Shown: one piece after another, positions 47,098-57,697 of the stretch
Layout of the letters: the number at the start of each line of letters is the position of its first letter
How positions within the stretch are numbered: position 1 is the first letter of the stretch
Source: Shewanella dokdonensis
GTDB taxonomy: Bacteria > Pseudomonadota > Gammaproteobacteria > Enterobacterales > Shewanellaceae
DNA length: 64,000 nt
Assembly (NCBI RefSeq): GCF_018394335.1
Contig: NZ_CP074572.1
Location: forward strand, 992,001 to 1,056,000
Reading direction: 5' to 3'
Made by a program: the position numbers and the translations under genes
Notes under the pieces: generated by a model
Told to the model about the DNA's origin: nothing
Seen by the model: only the letters and a program-made list of their open reading frames with translations
Databases searched by the model: none

Positions 47098-49422
47098 TTA
47101 CCCACCAAACATCCGTTGCCACCAAGGACGTGGCTCACCACAATTAGCCGCCGGATGATAGCTATCAACTAGAGCTGGCGCCGCCACCACATCACTACAA
47201 TCACGCTGTTTAGCCGCGCCGGTATCTCGATCAAAATACCCCTGAACAACCCCGCTTACAGGCGGTAACCTTAATGACAACGGGGCGCGATAATTAAGGA
47301 AACTACGATAAATAGCCATGGCACCACTGCTGCCATATAACCCAGTTTTACCATTATCGTCCCGACCAACCCAGATAGCGGCCACGTTACGTTCATCAAA
47401 ACCAGCAAACCAAGAATCGCGTTGATCGTTACTGGTACCAGTTTTACCCGCGAGTTTAACACCGGGGAACGCTGCCCCAAGTTTGGCCGCAGTGCCGGTT
47501 TGCACTACCTGAGTCAAGGCGTACTGCACTAGGTAGTTTACCGCCGGATCAATGGCTTCTGTCTGTGGCAGATGGCTGACTTGCAACGGCTGGTTATCTT
47601 TATCCAGCACGGCGGTGACCGCATACAGTTGCCGATAATGACCATTATTTGCCAGCGTTTGATACACCTGAGCCACCATCAGTGGTGAACCGTTGACCGC
47701 TCCCAGTAACATCGACGGGTAAGCCGCCACCGACTCAGACCACCCCGCTTGCTGCAAGGTGGTTGCGACCGCATCCAGGCCGACAGCCATGCCCAGATTC
47801 ACCGTTGGCACATTCATGGACTTTGTCAGTGCCGTCAGCAAGGAAACTTGCCCACTGAACTGACGATCATCATTTTTGGGTGACCAGGTTTTACCCTGTT
47901 CATTTTTCAGGGTAATGGGTTCATCTTTCAGCGGTGTCAGCAAATTATAGTTATTGCCCTGAGCTAGTGCCGTGGCATAAACAAAGGGTTTTACTAATGA
48001 ACCAATTGGCCGCCGGATCTCTTCAGCACGGTCGAAACCGTCATATCCAGGATTACGATCGCCCACCATGGCCGCAATACCGTAGGTATAACGTTCGGTG
48101 ACCACCATTCCCGCCTGTAACCCAGTATTTTTACTGTCCAGAGACTTGATAGTGGCACTCACCGCTTTTTCTGCGGCTTCCTGTGCCAATGGATCAAGTG
48201 TGGTATACACCTTAATCCCAGATTGCTTGAGCAAGGCATCACCATAACGCTCACGCAGTTCCTGTTTCACCCGCGCAAAAAATGCTGGCAGTTTTTGATG
48301 CACCGGACGGGCGCCATTACGCAATCCCAAAGGAGAAGCCGCCGCAACTTTATACTGTTCTACGCTGATTTTATTGCCTTCCATCATCAGCCGTAGCACC
48401 AGATCACGCCGCTCCTGAGCCCGCTGCGGATAACGCCAGGGATTGTAATAGGATGGGCCTTTGATCTCCGCCACTAACAGCGCTTGCTGCGCCAAGGTTA
48501 GCTCCCCGATGGGCCGCCCAAAATAAAACTGCGAAGCCAGCCCCATGCCGTGGATTGCCCGGTTATGGTCCTGCCCCATGTAAACTTCGTTCAGATAAGC
48601 TTCGAGGATCTCCTGTTTGCTGTAGCGTGCATCAATGATGACCGCCATCAGCGCTTCACGGATCTTGCGAATGAGCGAACGTTCACTGGTCAAAAAGAAG
48701 TTCTTGGCTAGCTGTTGCGTTAGGGTTGAACCACCTTGCACCGTGCGACCGGCACTGAGATTAACCATCGCCGCCCGCACAATCGCCAGCGGATTAATAC
48801 CATAATGTTCGTAAAAACTGCGATCTTCGGTGAGCAGCAAACCGTCCACCACAGATTGCGGGATCTCTTTCGTCGGCACAAATAATCGGTCTTCACCATC
48901 GCCGGTAACGATACGATCCAGTAGCACGGGCTCTAGGTGGAACACCGCGAGTTGTCGACGATCGCTCAAACGATCAACCGCGGCCACGCCATTGCTGTCA
49001 AAGCTCACCATCACTTGTTGTGCGGGTTGCTGCCCTTCGGGATGTAAAAACGGTCGGCGCCACAGTTCGACTCGAGTAGAAGATGCCGAAAACTCACCAA
49101 TCTGCCGCGGGTTAGCCACCTTGCGGTAACCCAACAGTTTGAGTTCATCGATAAACTGCGAGTGGCTCACCGGCGCGCCGGGATAAAGCGCCATTGAGCG
49201 ACTGAAGATCTGCGCGGGCAGATACCACTTCTGGCCTTCAAATTTACGGGCAATAATCTGATCTAAATAGATGCAGTACACCGCCAGCACCGCCGCAGTA
49301 ACCAGTGCCAACTTCCAAGCAAAAGACCATAACTGCCGCCAAAATCCACCCGCGTTCTTGGCTTTGGTGGCGGCTTTGCCGTTTTTAGCACTACTTTTTC
49401 GATTATTTTTCGCAGTTGTCAT
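47098..49422 (-). CDS. mrcB: PBP1b, bifunctional peptidoglycan synthase
   Basis: Inner-membrane class A penicillin-binding protein. 774 residues: a basic cytoplasmic tail, TM helix (about 37-55), UB2H region, glycosyltransferase with the catalytic EDRSFYEHYGI and GGSTLTQQLAKN, and transpeptidase with SLVKPFVY (nucleophile Ser and Lys), SMN and KTGTSND. The UB2H domain is the docking site of LpoB in E. coli, and an LpoB-like gene is at 38 kb. It lies 12 bases downstream of hrpB. Confidence 0.95.
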   Translation of the reverse strand: MTTAKNNRKSSAKNGKAATKAKNAGGFWRQLWSFAWKLALVTAAVLAVYCIYLDQIIARKFEGQKWYLPAQIFSRSMALYPGAPVSHSQFIDELKLLGYRKVANPRQIGEFSASSTRVELWRRPFLHPEGQQPAQQVMVSFDSNGVAAVDRLSDRRQLAVFHLEPVLLDRIVTGDGEDRLFVPTKEIPQSVVDGLLLTEDRSFYEHYGINPLAIVRAAMVNLSAGRTVQGGSTLTQQLAKNFFLTSERSLIRKIREALMAVIIDARYSKQEILEAYLNEVYMGQDHNRAIHGMGLASQFYFGRPIGELTLAQQALLVAEIKGPSYYNPWRYPQRAQERRDLVLRLMMEGNKISVEQYKVAAASPLGLRNGARPVHQKLPAFFARVKQELRERYGDALLKQSGIKVYTTLDPLAQEAAEKAVSATIKSLDSKNTGLQAGMVVTERYTYGIAAMVGDRNPGYDGFDRAEEIRRPIGSLVKPFVYATALAQGNNYNLLTPLKDEPITLKNEQGKTWSPKNDDRQFSGQVSLLTALTKSMNVPTVNLGMAVGLDAVATTLQQAGWSESVAAYPSMLLGAVNGSPLMVAQVYQTLANNGHYRQLYAVTAVLDKDNQPLQVSHLPQTEAIDPAVNYLVQYALTQVVQTGTAAKLGAAFPGVKLAGKTGTSNDQRDSWFAGFDERNVAAIWVGRDDNGKTGLYGSSGAMAIYRSFLNYRAPLSLRLPPVSGVVQGYFDRDTGAAKQRDCSDVVAAPALVDSYHPAANCGEPRPWWQRMFGG

Positions 49423-49434
49423 GATAATTCCACA

Positions 49435-51972
49435 TCAGGACGGCTTAGCCTCCGTTCTTTTCTTGGTATATTTGGTCGGCAAGGTATTGGCGGGATCATC
49501 CGGCCATAAGTGTTTAGGGTAACGACCGCGCATCTCTTTTTTGACTTCGGTGTACGGCCCTTGCCAGAAACTGGCAAGATCGGCTGTCAGCGCCAAAGGT
49601 CTGTGCGCCGGAGACAACAGCTCCATGGTGATCACCAGTTTACCTTGCAGTAACCGCGGACTGTCAGACATGCCTAACGCTTCTTGCAGCCGCACACTTA
49701 ATAATGCCCGGCCACTTTCGTCATAGCGGATTGGCGCCCGAGTACCGGTTGCCATCGGCCAATGCGTGGGTAACCACTCATCCAATTGCTGCCGCGCCTG
49801 CCAAGATAAACAATTCAGTAGCAGCGAATAAATATCCAAAGTTGCCAATTGTTTGAGTTGCGATACATCGTCCAGATACGGTGCTAACCATTGCTCAAGC
49901 GATGTTAATAGCGCCGTGTCACTCATCTCGGGGAACTGGGTTGGATCTGTCGATTGTGCAAGCCGCAACCTGAACTGTAACTGTCTGACGCGATCATCCA
50001 TATTTAACAGGCTGAGGCTACGCTGCCTGATCAGTGCCAGCAAGGCTTTGCACTTAAGTGCATTATCTAATTGTGGCAGTGGTTCGCGTTTTAAAATCAG
50101 CTTGCCTAAACGGCGTTGCCGCTCCGCCAGAAAGCGGCCTTTACTGTCATCCCATCCCGCTTCGTCCTGCCACTGACAAAGAAATGCCAATTCATTATCT
50201 AGCAGTGCGGCGGGCAGCATTGTTGCCAGATAAACCCGGCCGCTGCTACGTCCTTCCTGTTCTTGAAAATCGGCAACGACCAGCCAATCAGCACTCGCTA
50301 GCGCAGCATCGCGTTCCAGAGTCACGCCGGTGCCATTAGCCAAAACGAACCCGGCGGCGCCACGCGCCTTAGCAATTCTATCTGGAAACGCTAGTGCCAA
50401 CAGCAATGCCACATCATGATAATTGACCGCCTTGAGATAACTGGCAGGCTCTTCGGCTAACTGACAACGACGCAACCATTGTTTGGCCTGTTTGACTTCA
50501 GGCCCTCGCAGCAGTTGCGGTAATTGATCCAGCACATCGCACCCAGAACCGCGACTGCGAGCTTCCAATAAGGCCGCCAATAGACAAGCAAGACCCAGTA
50601 ACTGTTTATCGGCATTATCGGCCACCAGAGCACTCGCCTTCACCACCATATGGGCTAAACGTGGCGATGTGGCACCAAATTGGTAAGCGGCACGTCCATG
50701 CTCGGTCAATTTGTGCTGGGCATCAACCAATTCCAATGCCTGCAACAGTTCCCAGGCAACGGCCTCATTCGCCTCATTCGCCGGTGTCAACAAAGGCAAT
50801 TGCGCTAAGGATTTCACTCCCCAATTCGCCGCTTCGAAGACCATAGGGAGCAGCTCACCGGTGAGAATTTCTGGATCATCCGCCGCGGCTAAGCGCCCCT
50901 GTTCTTCCTGCGACCACAAACGCATACAGAATCCCGCGGCTACTCGCCCGGCGCGCCCGGCACGTTGCTGCGCCGATGCCTGACTGATCCGTTTTAGTCC
51001 CAGCCGGGTCACCCCCGTACGCGGATTAAAACTCGCCTGACGCCGATAGCCACTGTCCACCACCATAGTGATCCCTTCGATGGTAAGGCTGGACTCTGCC
51101 ACATTAGTCGACAGTACCAGTTTGCGCTTTCCAGCCATTGGCGGCGCAATAGCCGCATCTTGCAACGCCGCAGGTAAATCACCATACATCAGATAAAGCT
51201 GTATATCGTCAGGCAAACGCGCAGTGAGATACTCCTGTAACTTGAGGATCTCGGCGCGTCCAGGCAGAAATGCCAGCATCGACCCCAAACGCTGCACGTC
51301 ATTGAGTTCAGGCACATCAGTGCCATTGAACATGGCGACAATGGTTTTGCCCATATGGCTAAGCCATGCTGGCAAAGCACTGCGTTCTTGCTGATGACCA
51401 GATACCGCCCGGTAACCGATGGTGATAGGGAAGCTCCGACCTTCGCTCGTTAACGTGCAAGCATCCGGCAGCAACTGTGCCAATGGCACGCCTTGCAAAG
51501 TCGCCGACATGGCTAGAATTTTAAGATCATCTCTGACAGAAGTTTGCACTTCCAGTGCCAGTGCCAGCCCCAAATCAGTGGTGAGATGGCGTTCGTGGAT
51601 CTCATCAAAGATCACCATGGCCACACCGTCAAGCGTGGGATCTTGCTGGATCATCCTGGTCAAAATACCTTCAGTGATGATCTCCAGCTTGGTATTACGG
51701 CTAACATGTGTTTCACCGCGAACCCGATACCCTACCGTTTGCCCCAGCGGCTGCTGCCGACAACGCGCCAGATATGCCGCAATACTGCGCGCCGCCACAC
51801 GCCGAGGCTCCAGCATCAATATCCGACCGTTAATTTCCGGCCAGTCGAGCAGCGCCAACGGTAGTGCCGTAGACTTCCCCGCACCGGTTGGTGCTTGTAG
51901 AATAATCCGATTTACGGATGCCAGCGCTTGCCGCAATTCTGGCAGTAGGCTGTTGATGGGTAACGCGTCCAA
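49435..51972 (-). CDS. hrpB: HrpB, ATP-dependent RNA helicase
   Basis: DEAH-type helicase of 845 residues. Motifs: Walker A APTGAGKST, Walker B FDEIHERH, SAT (AMSATLQ), STNVAESSLTI and QRAGRAGR, then the HrpB C-terminal domain with GRYPKHLWPDDP at the end. The start appears to be TTG 51972. It is commonly adjacent to mrcB in gammaproteobacteria. Its RNA target is not established. Confidence 0.94.
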   Translation of the reverse strand: MDALPINSLLPELRQALASVNRIILQAPTGAGKSTALPLALLDWPEINGRILMLEPRRVAARSIAAYLARCRQQPLGQTVGYRVRGETHVSRNTKLEIITEGILTRMIQQDPTLDGVAMVIFDEIHERHLTTDLGLALALEVQTSVRDDLKILAMSATLQGVPLAQLLPDACTLTSEGRSFPITIGYRAVSGHQQERSALPAWLSHMGKTIVAMFNGTDVPELNDVQRLGSMLAFLPGRAEILKLQEYLTARLPDDIQLYLMYGDLPAALQDAAIAPPMAGKRKLVLSTNVAESSLTIEGITMVVDSGYRRQASFNPRTGVTRLGLKRISQASAQQRAGRAGRVAAGFCMRLWSQEEQGRLAAADDPEILTGELLPMVFEAANWGVKSLAQLPLLTPANEANEAVAWELLQALELVDAQHKLTEHGRAAYQFGATSPRLAHMVVKASALVADNADKQLLGLACLLAALLEARSRGSGCDVLDQLPQLLRGPEVKQAKQWLRRCQLAEEPASYLKAVNYHDVALLLALAFPDRIAKARGAAGFVLANGTGVTLERDAALASADWLVVADFQEQEGRSSGRVYLATMLPAALLDNELAFLCQWQDEAGWDDSKGRFLAERQRRLGKLILKREPLPQLDNALKCKALLALIRQRSLSLLNMDDRVRQLQFRLRLAQSTDPTQFPEMSDTALLTSLEQWLAPYLDDVSQLKQLATLDIYSLLLNCLSWQARQQLDEWLPTHWPMATGTRAPIRYDESGRALLSVRLQEALGMSDSPRLLQGKLVITMELLSPAHRPLALTADLASFWQGPYTEVKKEMRGRYPKHLWPDDPANTLPTKYTKKRTEAKPS

Positions 51973-52093
51973 ATTTACTTTTCTGCCGATAAAAAACTGG
52001 CGACAGTGTACCGATTTTCAACGCATCTGGCTAACCGCAACAGGTAGCGGCAGTTACGAGCATTATCCAAATTGTTCCGCGTGGTTGCGTTTG

Positions 52094-52801
52094 TTATACA
52101 TTTTTACCACTCAGCAGTTTTACTTCCAATTGTGCATTAATGTCGGACACCTTACACTGCATCGTAATATCACTAATGTCACCAATGTTTAATATCAGAG
52201 GGTCAGTTCCTGCAACACCTGTATCAAATGAAAATCTATATTCTTTTTGGTGCTTGTATTCATCTCGCTTTCTAAAAATAGATTCAACTTCTGAGAAAGA
52301 GCCATTGAAGCTAGTAGGGTCGTAATACTCAACCAACCCAGCATTAAGCCCATAATTATTGGAACTTACTGCTGCTTTAACACGCTCAATAAATTTAGTT
52401 ACATTGGTGACTATGACGGCGTACTCGCCAAGTTTCTCACATTCTTCAGGAATTGAGATTTGTTCCTTAAAATCTTCTATCGTTTCTTCAGAAATCTTGT
52501 CGAACTCACCACTATGAGCTGCATAAATACAAAAGACATTTAGGTAATCATGCCAGTTCATCTGAGTCATTACTGGACCAGCAAGATCGGTGATAACTCT
52601 GCCATTGATTTCTAGCCGTATTTGATCAGGTTGATGCCAGCCAACAACACCTTCGTGTCTATCACCACGATTAGCTGATTCGTTTTCTTCATATTTTCTA
52701 AAAAAAGAAAGCCTATTTGCGAATAATTTTCCTTTTATGAAATCTTCAGCATATTCTTGCTTATCAAATACTTTCACGAAGAAAAATATAGTTCTACTCA
52801 C
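52094..52801 (-). CDS. Orphan hypothetical protein, AT-rich
   Basis: 235 residues, acidic, with no signal peptide or TM helix. The N-terminal part has LFANRLSFFRKYEENESANRG then a short HEG, which recalls uncharacterised proteins related to DUF2971, but I am not sure. The middle has YLNVFCIYAAHSGEF and the C-terminus SFDTGVAGTDPLILNIGDIS. Its sequence is visibly richer in A and T than its neighbours, and it sits between two conserved genes, so recent acquisition is likely. Function is unknown. Confidence 0.7.
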   Translation of the reverse strand: MSRTIFFFVKVFDKQEYAEDFIKGKLFANRLSFFRKYEENESANRGDRHEGVVGWHQPDQIRLEINGRVITDLAGPVMTQMNWHDYLNVFCIYAAHSGEFDKISEETIEDFKEQISIPEECEKLGEYAVIVTNVTKFIERVKAAVSSNNYGLNAGLVEYYDPTSFNGSFSEVESIFRKRDEYKHQKEYRFSFDTGVAGTDPLILNIGDISDITMQCKVSDINAQLEVKLLSGKNV

Positions 52802-52847
52802 CCTAGCTCCTTATGATGCATAACAACAGTAACAGCCAAGTAATTGG

Positions 52848-53680
52848 TTATTGAAACAGCTTCGCTAAGCGCTGGAAATCATGTTCAGTTTGTGGATGGT
52901 AAAGATTTAAACGGCTACTGCTGTCGCCACTAAAATTCCACCAGATCTTTTTTATCAATGTGATAGGGCCAAGTAGGGCGTGCTGATGAGTAAAGCAAAG
53001 GTCTTCCGGTGCTAGCACATTATTGCCAGTCCACGCACTTTCAAAGACGGCAGAGCTTGCGCGAAAATACTCAACTTTTTCTTTAACGCCTCATCGGCAG
53101 GATATTTAGCCAAGGAGTCGCGCAAGAATCCGGCCATCCGCTTAATCTGTTGGTTAAGTTGTGCCTCGGTCTGAATACTTACCATTTGTTGCCACAGCTT
53201 GTGATTCATCGTTAAGTACAGATAATTTCTTTCTTGCGCGGGAGTTGCGCCACCGCCAGCCCGGCCATCACATCAAACGCTTCATTGGTGGCAATAATAT
53301 CAAGGCGAGCATTAATCAATAATGCCGGTAGCGGCGTTAACTGCCGCATCAGTTGCTTTGTTTCTGGCACCAGTTGTTGGCAAACTTTGTGAGCACATGG
53401 ATTGCGTAGTGAACATAAATTACTCAGATATTCATGCTCTGACGGGTTAAGCTGTAAAGCCTGACTCAGGGCAGACAACACTTGAGGAGATCCCCGCGGC
53501 TTGCCCTCGTTCAATTTTGCTATACCAAACGGTACTAATACCGCTCAGTTCAGCCACATCTTCGCGTCGTAGTCCGCGAGTTCTGGAGCGCTTAGGCTGG
53601 GGTAAACCAACCATAGCAGGAGCAATCTGTTCTCGTTTAGCCCGCAGAAACTCGCCTATCAATCTCTGATTATCGACCAT
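52848..53680 (-). CDS. Xre/MmyB-type transcriptional regulator (three frameshifts)
   Basis: N-terminal helix-turn-helix (LGEFLRAKR-like opening IGEFLRAKREQIAP, then RGLRREDVAELSGISTVWYS) and C-terminal MmyB-like ligand domain (LLINARLDIIATNEAF). The frames change near 53495 (net two missing or one extra base), at 53230-53232 (one missing) and near 53049-53052 (one missing). Repair continues the protein as RNYLYLTMNHKLW and FESAWTGNNVLAPEDLCF, to a TAA at 52848. About 277 residues. The start is ATG 53680. It is divergent from an MFS exporter that it probably controls. Confidence 0.78.
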
Positions 53681-53708
53681 GTTTGCCCTATACAATTTAT
53701 ACGTGTCT

Positions 53709-53729
53709 AACGTGTTACTTTCACACGTT
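53709..53729. promoter_or_regulatory. Inverted repeat between the MmyB regulator and MFS gene
   Basis: AACGTGT (53709-53715) faces ACACGTT (53723-53729) with 7 bases between; another ACGTGT copy lies just upstream at 53701. This is a plausible operator for the divergent pair. Confidence 0.45.
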
Positions 53730-53785
53730 TTAGCCCTTCCCATAATGTCCATTTTTCATTGATTAAGAAAAGTGGATATCAATTC

Positions 53786-55175
53786 ATGAGCAGGACACCG
53801 CAACATAATACACTATCCGTAACCGGATTAATGGCGCTGGTCATCGGGCAATTATTACCACAAATAGACTTTTCTATTGTAAATGTTGCCTTAGAAGTTA
53901 TGGGGCAAAGTCTACATACCAACGCCGCGGGGTTGGTCTTAATTGTGTCGCTGTATGGTTTGAGTTTTGCTGCGCTGATAACAACTGGGGCACGGCTAGG
54001 CAATCGCTATGGCCGCAAAAAGTTTTTCTCATCGGCGTTGCTGGCTTTTGCATCGCATCTGCCGTGTGTGGTATAGCCACGGGGCTCATGTCAATGCTGC
54101 TGGGGCGCTGGTTTCAAGGGGTCTTTGCCGCCCTGTTGTTACCGCAAATTTTGGCGACGATTCATGCCACGCTGGAGGGAGAACCCCATCGGCGTGCCGT
54201 AGGAATTTATACCGCCGTGGCCGGATTAGCAGTGGTGATTGGGCAGGTTCTGGGCGGCTGGTTAGTTTCCGCTAATTTGTGGGATTTAAGCTGGAGAGTG
54301 GCCTTTTTATCAACATCCCTTTGTGTGTTCTCATTCTGCTGGTAGGAAGCCGCGTAATTCCTGAGACGCAAGCAGAAACAGCACAACCGATGGATATCGG
54401 TGGTATCTGCTGGTTTGTAAGCAGTTTGTCATTGTTACTCGTTCCCGTGACTTTAGGGCGTGAGTGGCCGTATTTGTGGTGGCTTATCATAGGGGTGTTA
54501 CCGTCTGCATACTTGCTATGGCGATTTGAAAGCGCGCAGGAAAAGTCTGGCCGCTTTCCCATATTGCCACCGTCTTTATTCAAGAAACCGCTTGTGGTGC
54601 ATGGTTTTATCAGTGAAGCAACCGTGACCTTTACCTATCCTGGTTATTTATTTGTCACGGCCTTATGTCTGCAAAATGCTTTTGGGTTTTCACCCCGTCA
54701 ATCAGGCAACACCTTTATTGCTCTTGGAATGCTGTTTTTCCTAGGCTCACTCCTGAGTAAGCCACTGAGCAATAAGCTGGGAGATACCACTAGCTATCTC
54801 ATCGGCGCGCTGTTCACTGTGGTAGGTTTTAGCATCACCATCATGTTGATTCAAAATAACCCGCAGGAATTATCCTATTATCAGTTATGGTGTGGCACTG
54901 GCGCGGTAGGATTAGGCAATGCCCTTATGTTAACCAGCGCTTTTCGAATTACGCTGGTAAGTGTCGACAAACAGCATGCCGGCGAGGCAAGCAGCGCACT
55001 GGTGACAATCCAACAAGGTTGCTTTGCATTAGGCACTGCATTTGCTGGCAGTGTGTATGCTGCCATGTCATCCCATGGCTATTCCGCCATTACATTAACG
55101 CTAGCGTTATTATCGATTCTACTTATGAGCGTTGGTGGCATAAATGCCTGGTACACCTACCGCAGAGCACGATAA
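53786..55175 (+). CDS. MFS multidrug-type transporter, DHA2-like (two frameshifts)
   Basis: Polytopic exporter with about 14 TM helices and the DHA2 opening LPQIDFSIVNVALEVMGQSL. Motif A is RLGNRYGRKKFF. The frame breaks at 54043-54044 (GG, one missing base), continuing as GFCIASAVCGIATGLMSMLL, and at the T-run 54304-54308, continuing as FINIPLCVLILLVGS. Repaired length is about 463 residues. The start is ATG 53786. The substrate is unknown; the divergent MmyB-type regulator suggests drug or metabolite induction. Confidence 0.85.
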
Positions 55176-55186
55176 AAGGAGCCTGT

Positions 55187-55714
55187 TTGAACGACGTTAA
55201 CCAGCGCTTATTTTTGGGGTTTTCCCTTGAAAAGCAACAACAGCAAGCGTTAGGCGTGTTACAGCAAACCTGCTTAAACGCTTGTATCGGCGCGCGAATG
55301 GTGAAGGCAAGCAACCTACATATGACGCTGGTGTTTCTCGGGCAGACACCAGCCACCATCAAGCAACCATTATTACAGCAGGTGCCACAATTGCCGCTGC
55401 GGCGATTTACTGTCATGTTGGATAAACTAGCACTGTGGTCGAAACCGCAGATTTTATGTCTGACAGGTGAGGCAGATGAACCGCTGCTAACGCTGGCAAA
55501 TGCGGCGGCCAATTTATCTGAACAACTCGGTTTGGCCCCTAAAGAGCACAGTTACCGGCCACACATCACTTTGTTGAGGAAAGCCAAGCATCTGCCCCAA
55601 TCGCTGCCGCCTACAGCGCTGCAATTGACTCCAACGACCTTAAATCTTTATCACTCGCTCAGCAGCACATCAGGGGTAGAATATCGAGTTTTGCAACGTT
55701 GGCCGTTACCGTAA
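55187..55714 (+). CDS. thpR: RNA 2',3'-cyclic phosphodiesterase (2'-5' RNA ligase family)
   Basis: 175 residues with the two HxTx motifs of the 2H phosphoesterases: HMTLVFLG and HITLLRKA. The start is TTG 55187, preceded by AAAAGGAG; the open frame continues upstream inside the MFS gene but is not coding there. It follows the transporter by 11 bases and may be co-transcribed. Confidence 0.88.
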   Translation: MNDVNQRLFLGFSLEKQQQQALGVLQQTCLNACIGARMVKASNLHMTLVFLGQTPATIKQPLLQQVPQLPLRRFTVMLDKLALWSKPQILCLTGEADEPLLTLANAAANLSEQLGLAPKEHSYRPHITLLRKAKHLPQSLPPTALQLTPTTLNLYHSLSSTSGVEYRVLQRWPLP

Positions 55715-55723
55715 TAGATACCG

Positions 55724-56185
55724 CTACAGGGTTTTCGCCATCAACACACAATCCAAGATAATCCCTTTGGGTGAGTGATAACGACTATGTCCCAATGATT
55801 GCCAACCGCAGCGCTGGTAAAAAAGCACCGCATTCAGTGAAGACTCCAGCGACAATTGGCGGATATTGCAGGTAACGGCCAGTTGCTCCAGATGCTGCAA
55901 CATCAAGCGGCCATAGCCTTTTCCCATGGTATTAGGCCTGACAAACAGCGCCTCGATTTTACGGTTTGGGATATCCAGCATGCCACATGCCAGTATCTCG
56001 TCATGCTGTTCTAGTAAGTAGAATGCCCCCGATACCATCTGTTCAAAGCCTGGCGGCATCACGCCTTCGCTCCAGCGTGATAGCACCGCTGGTGAATAAT
56101 GACCCCGACAACCGACCACAATCGCCTGATGACGCAGTTCCCATAACGCTTCAGCATCATGCTCGTTAGCGGCACGTATCGGCAT
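55724..56185 (-). CDS. GNAT-family N-acetyltransferase
   Basis: 153 residues, single GNAT fold: RAANEHDAEALWELRHQA at the start, the acetyl-CoA loop RPNTMGKGYGRLMLQHL, and LESSLNAVLFYQRCGW near the end. Substrate unknown. Convergent with thpR, with only about 9 bases between them. Confidence 0.88.
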   Translation of the reverse strand: MPIRAANEHDAEALWELRHQAIVVGCRGHYSPAVLSRWSEGVMPPGFEQMVSGAFYLLEQHDEILACGMLDIPNRKIEALFVRPNTMGKGYGRLMLQHLEQLAVTCNIRQLSLESSLNAVLFYQRCGWQSLGHSRYHSPKGIILDCVLMAKTL

Positions 56186-56255
56186 CTATTCTCCCATGCT
56201 CATTCTGTTGATAAAAAAGGCCGCCATCTAGGCGGCCCGTGCTGCCGTACAGGCT

Positions 56256-57532
56256 TTAATCCATAAGCATTTCGGCAATGGTTAACATGCCGTGTGTGGT
56301 TGCACCTGCGGCCCATAATGAACCGGCATCATCTTCAAATGCGGCGGCCAGATCGATATGCAGCCAAGGGATATCTTTACCGACAAAACGCCATAAAAAC
56401 GCGGCGGCGTTAGAGGCGCCACCGGCACCACCACCTTTGACCGGCCGACTGTTGGCGGTGTCAGCGTAGGCCGAAGGACACATCTCTTTATGCCAAGGCT
56501 CTAACGGCAATGGCCAGACATGTTCCGCCACGCTTTGCGCTTTTTCTTCGGCAAACTGCAACATGGCTTTCTGTGGTGAAAAAATAGCGTTGTAATTGCT
56601 GCTAACCGCCATAACCGCCGCGCCAGTGAGTGTCGCAGCATCAATGATCAGTCCGGCTTTCGCTTCAGTGGCCGCTTGCAAACCATCCGCCAGCACCAGT
56701 CGGCCTTCAGCATCGGTGTTGACCACTTCAACCGTAGTACCGTTCTTGTAGGTGATAATGTCGCCGAGCTTATAGGCATGACCACTCACTAAGTTTTCGG
56801 CACAGCACAGGAAGAGTTTTACCCGTTTATTGAGGCCACGCTGAATAGCCAGCCCCAACGCTGCGGCAACAGTCGCGGCACCGCCCATGTCAGCTTTCAT
56901 CCCCAGCATGCCTTGAGAACTTTTCAGGCTGTAACCACCAGAATCAAAAGTGATCCCTTTACCAACCAACGCCGCCGCCACGGGTGCATCCGCACCTGCC
57001 GGATTGTAGTCCAGCTCCAACATGGCTGGGGCGCGCTCACTGCCACGCCCTACGGCGTAAATGCCAGCCCATTGCTGTGCCAGTAGTTCTTCACCTTCAA
57101 TGATCCGATAGCTGATACGGGCACCGCCTAACTGCTGTAACCATGCCGCCGCGGCCAGCGCCAGTTTCACTGGCGACAGATTTTCGGGTGTTTCGTTGAT
57201 AAGCTGCCGCGCAAACTGGCTGCAAGCAGCGCGTAGTTGCAGTTCCTGCTGCTCTTGTTCGCTGCCACTCCAATGAATAACATGACCGCCTTTGGCAGTC
57301 ACAAATCCTTGATGAAAGGCCCATTGGCTATTGATGTCCCACAGTTGCCCTTCCAGCTTGACGTTACTCACCCCTGATTACGCAGTTTACGGGCGGCTTT
57401 CTGCACACCCCGTAACGGCATCTCTGCCGGCAGGTGGATCAATGCGCTATCTCCAGCAAAACTCAACTCAGTCTTGCCCCATACGGCAGCAGCAGCCTGA
57501 TCGGTCAGCACCACCTTCATTACCTGATCCAT
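56256..57532 (-). CDS. pepB: PepB, M17 leucyl-type aminopeptidase (one frameshift)
   Basis: Cytosolic two-metal aminopeptidase. The N-terminal frame starts at ATG 57532 (AAGGA 6 bases upstream) and reads MDQVMKVVLTDQAAAAVWG to LRNQG; the frame then breaks at the C-run 57371-57374 and continues as VSNVKLEGQLWDINS. Metal and catalytic motifs: GKGITFDSGGYSLK, MKADMGGAATV and NTDAEGRLVLADGL. Repaired length is 425 residues, the PepB norm. Confidence 0.92.
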
Positions 57533-57697
57533 AACTTTTCCTTTTAACAGTTGGTATCAGCAGATACCTGTGGCTATCAGTGTATAGCATTGTGCCAAGG
57601 CGCTAAAGTTATCCCGATAGCGGTATTTGTGAGAAAGCATAAACCCTGCTAGGCTGTGGCGTTTCTATCTTTAGGCTGTGGTAGAGGGGTTAGCGAT

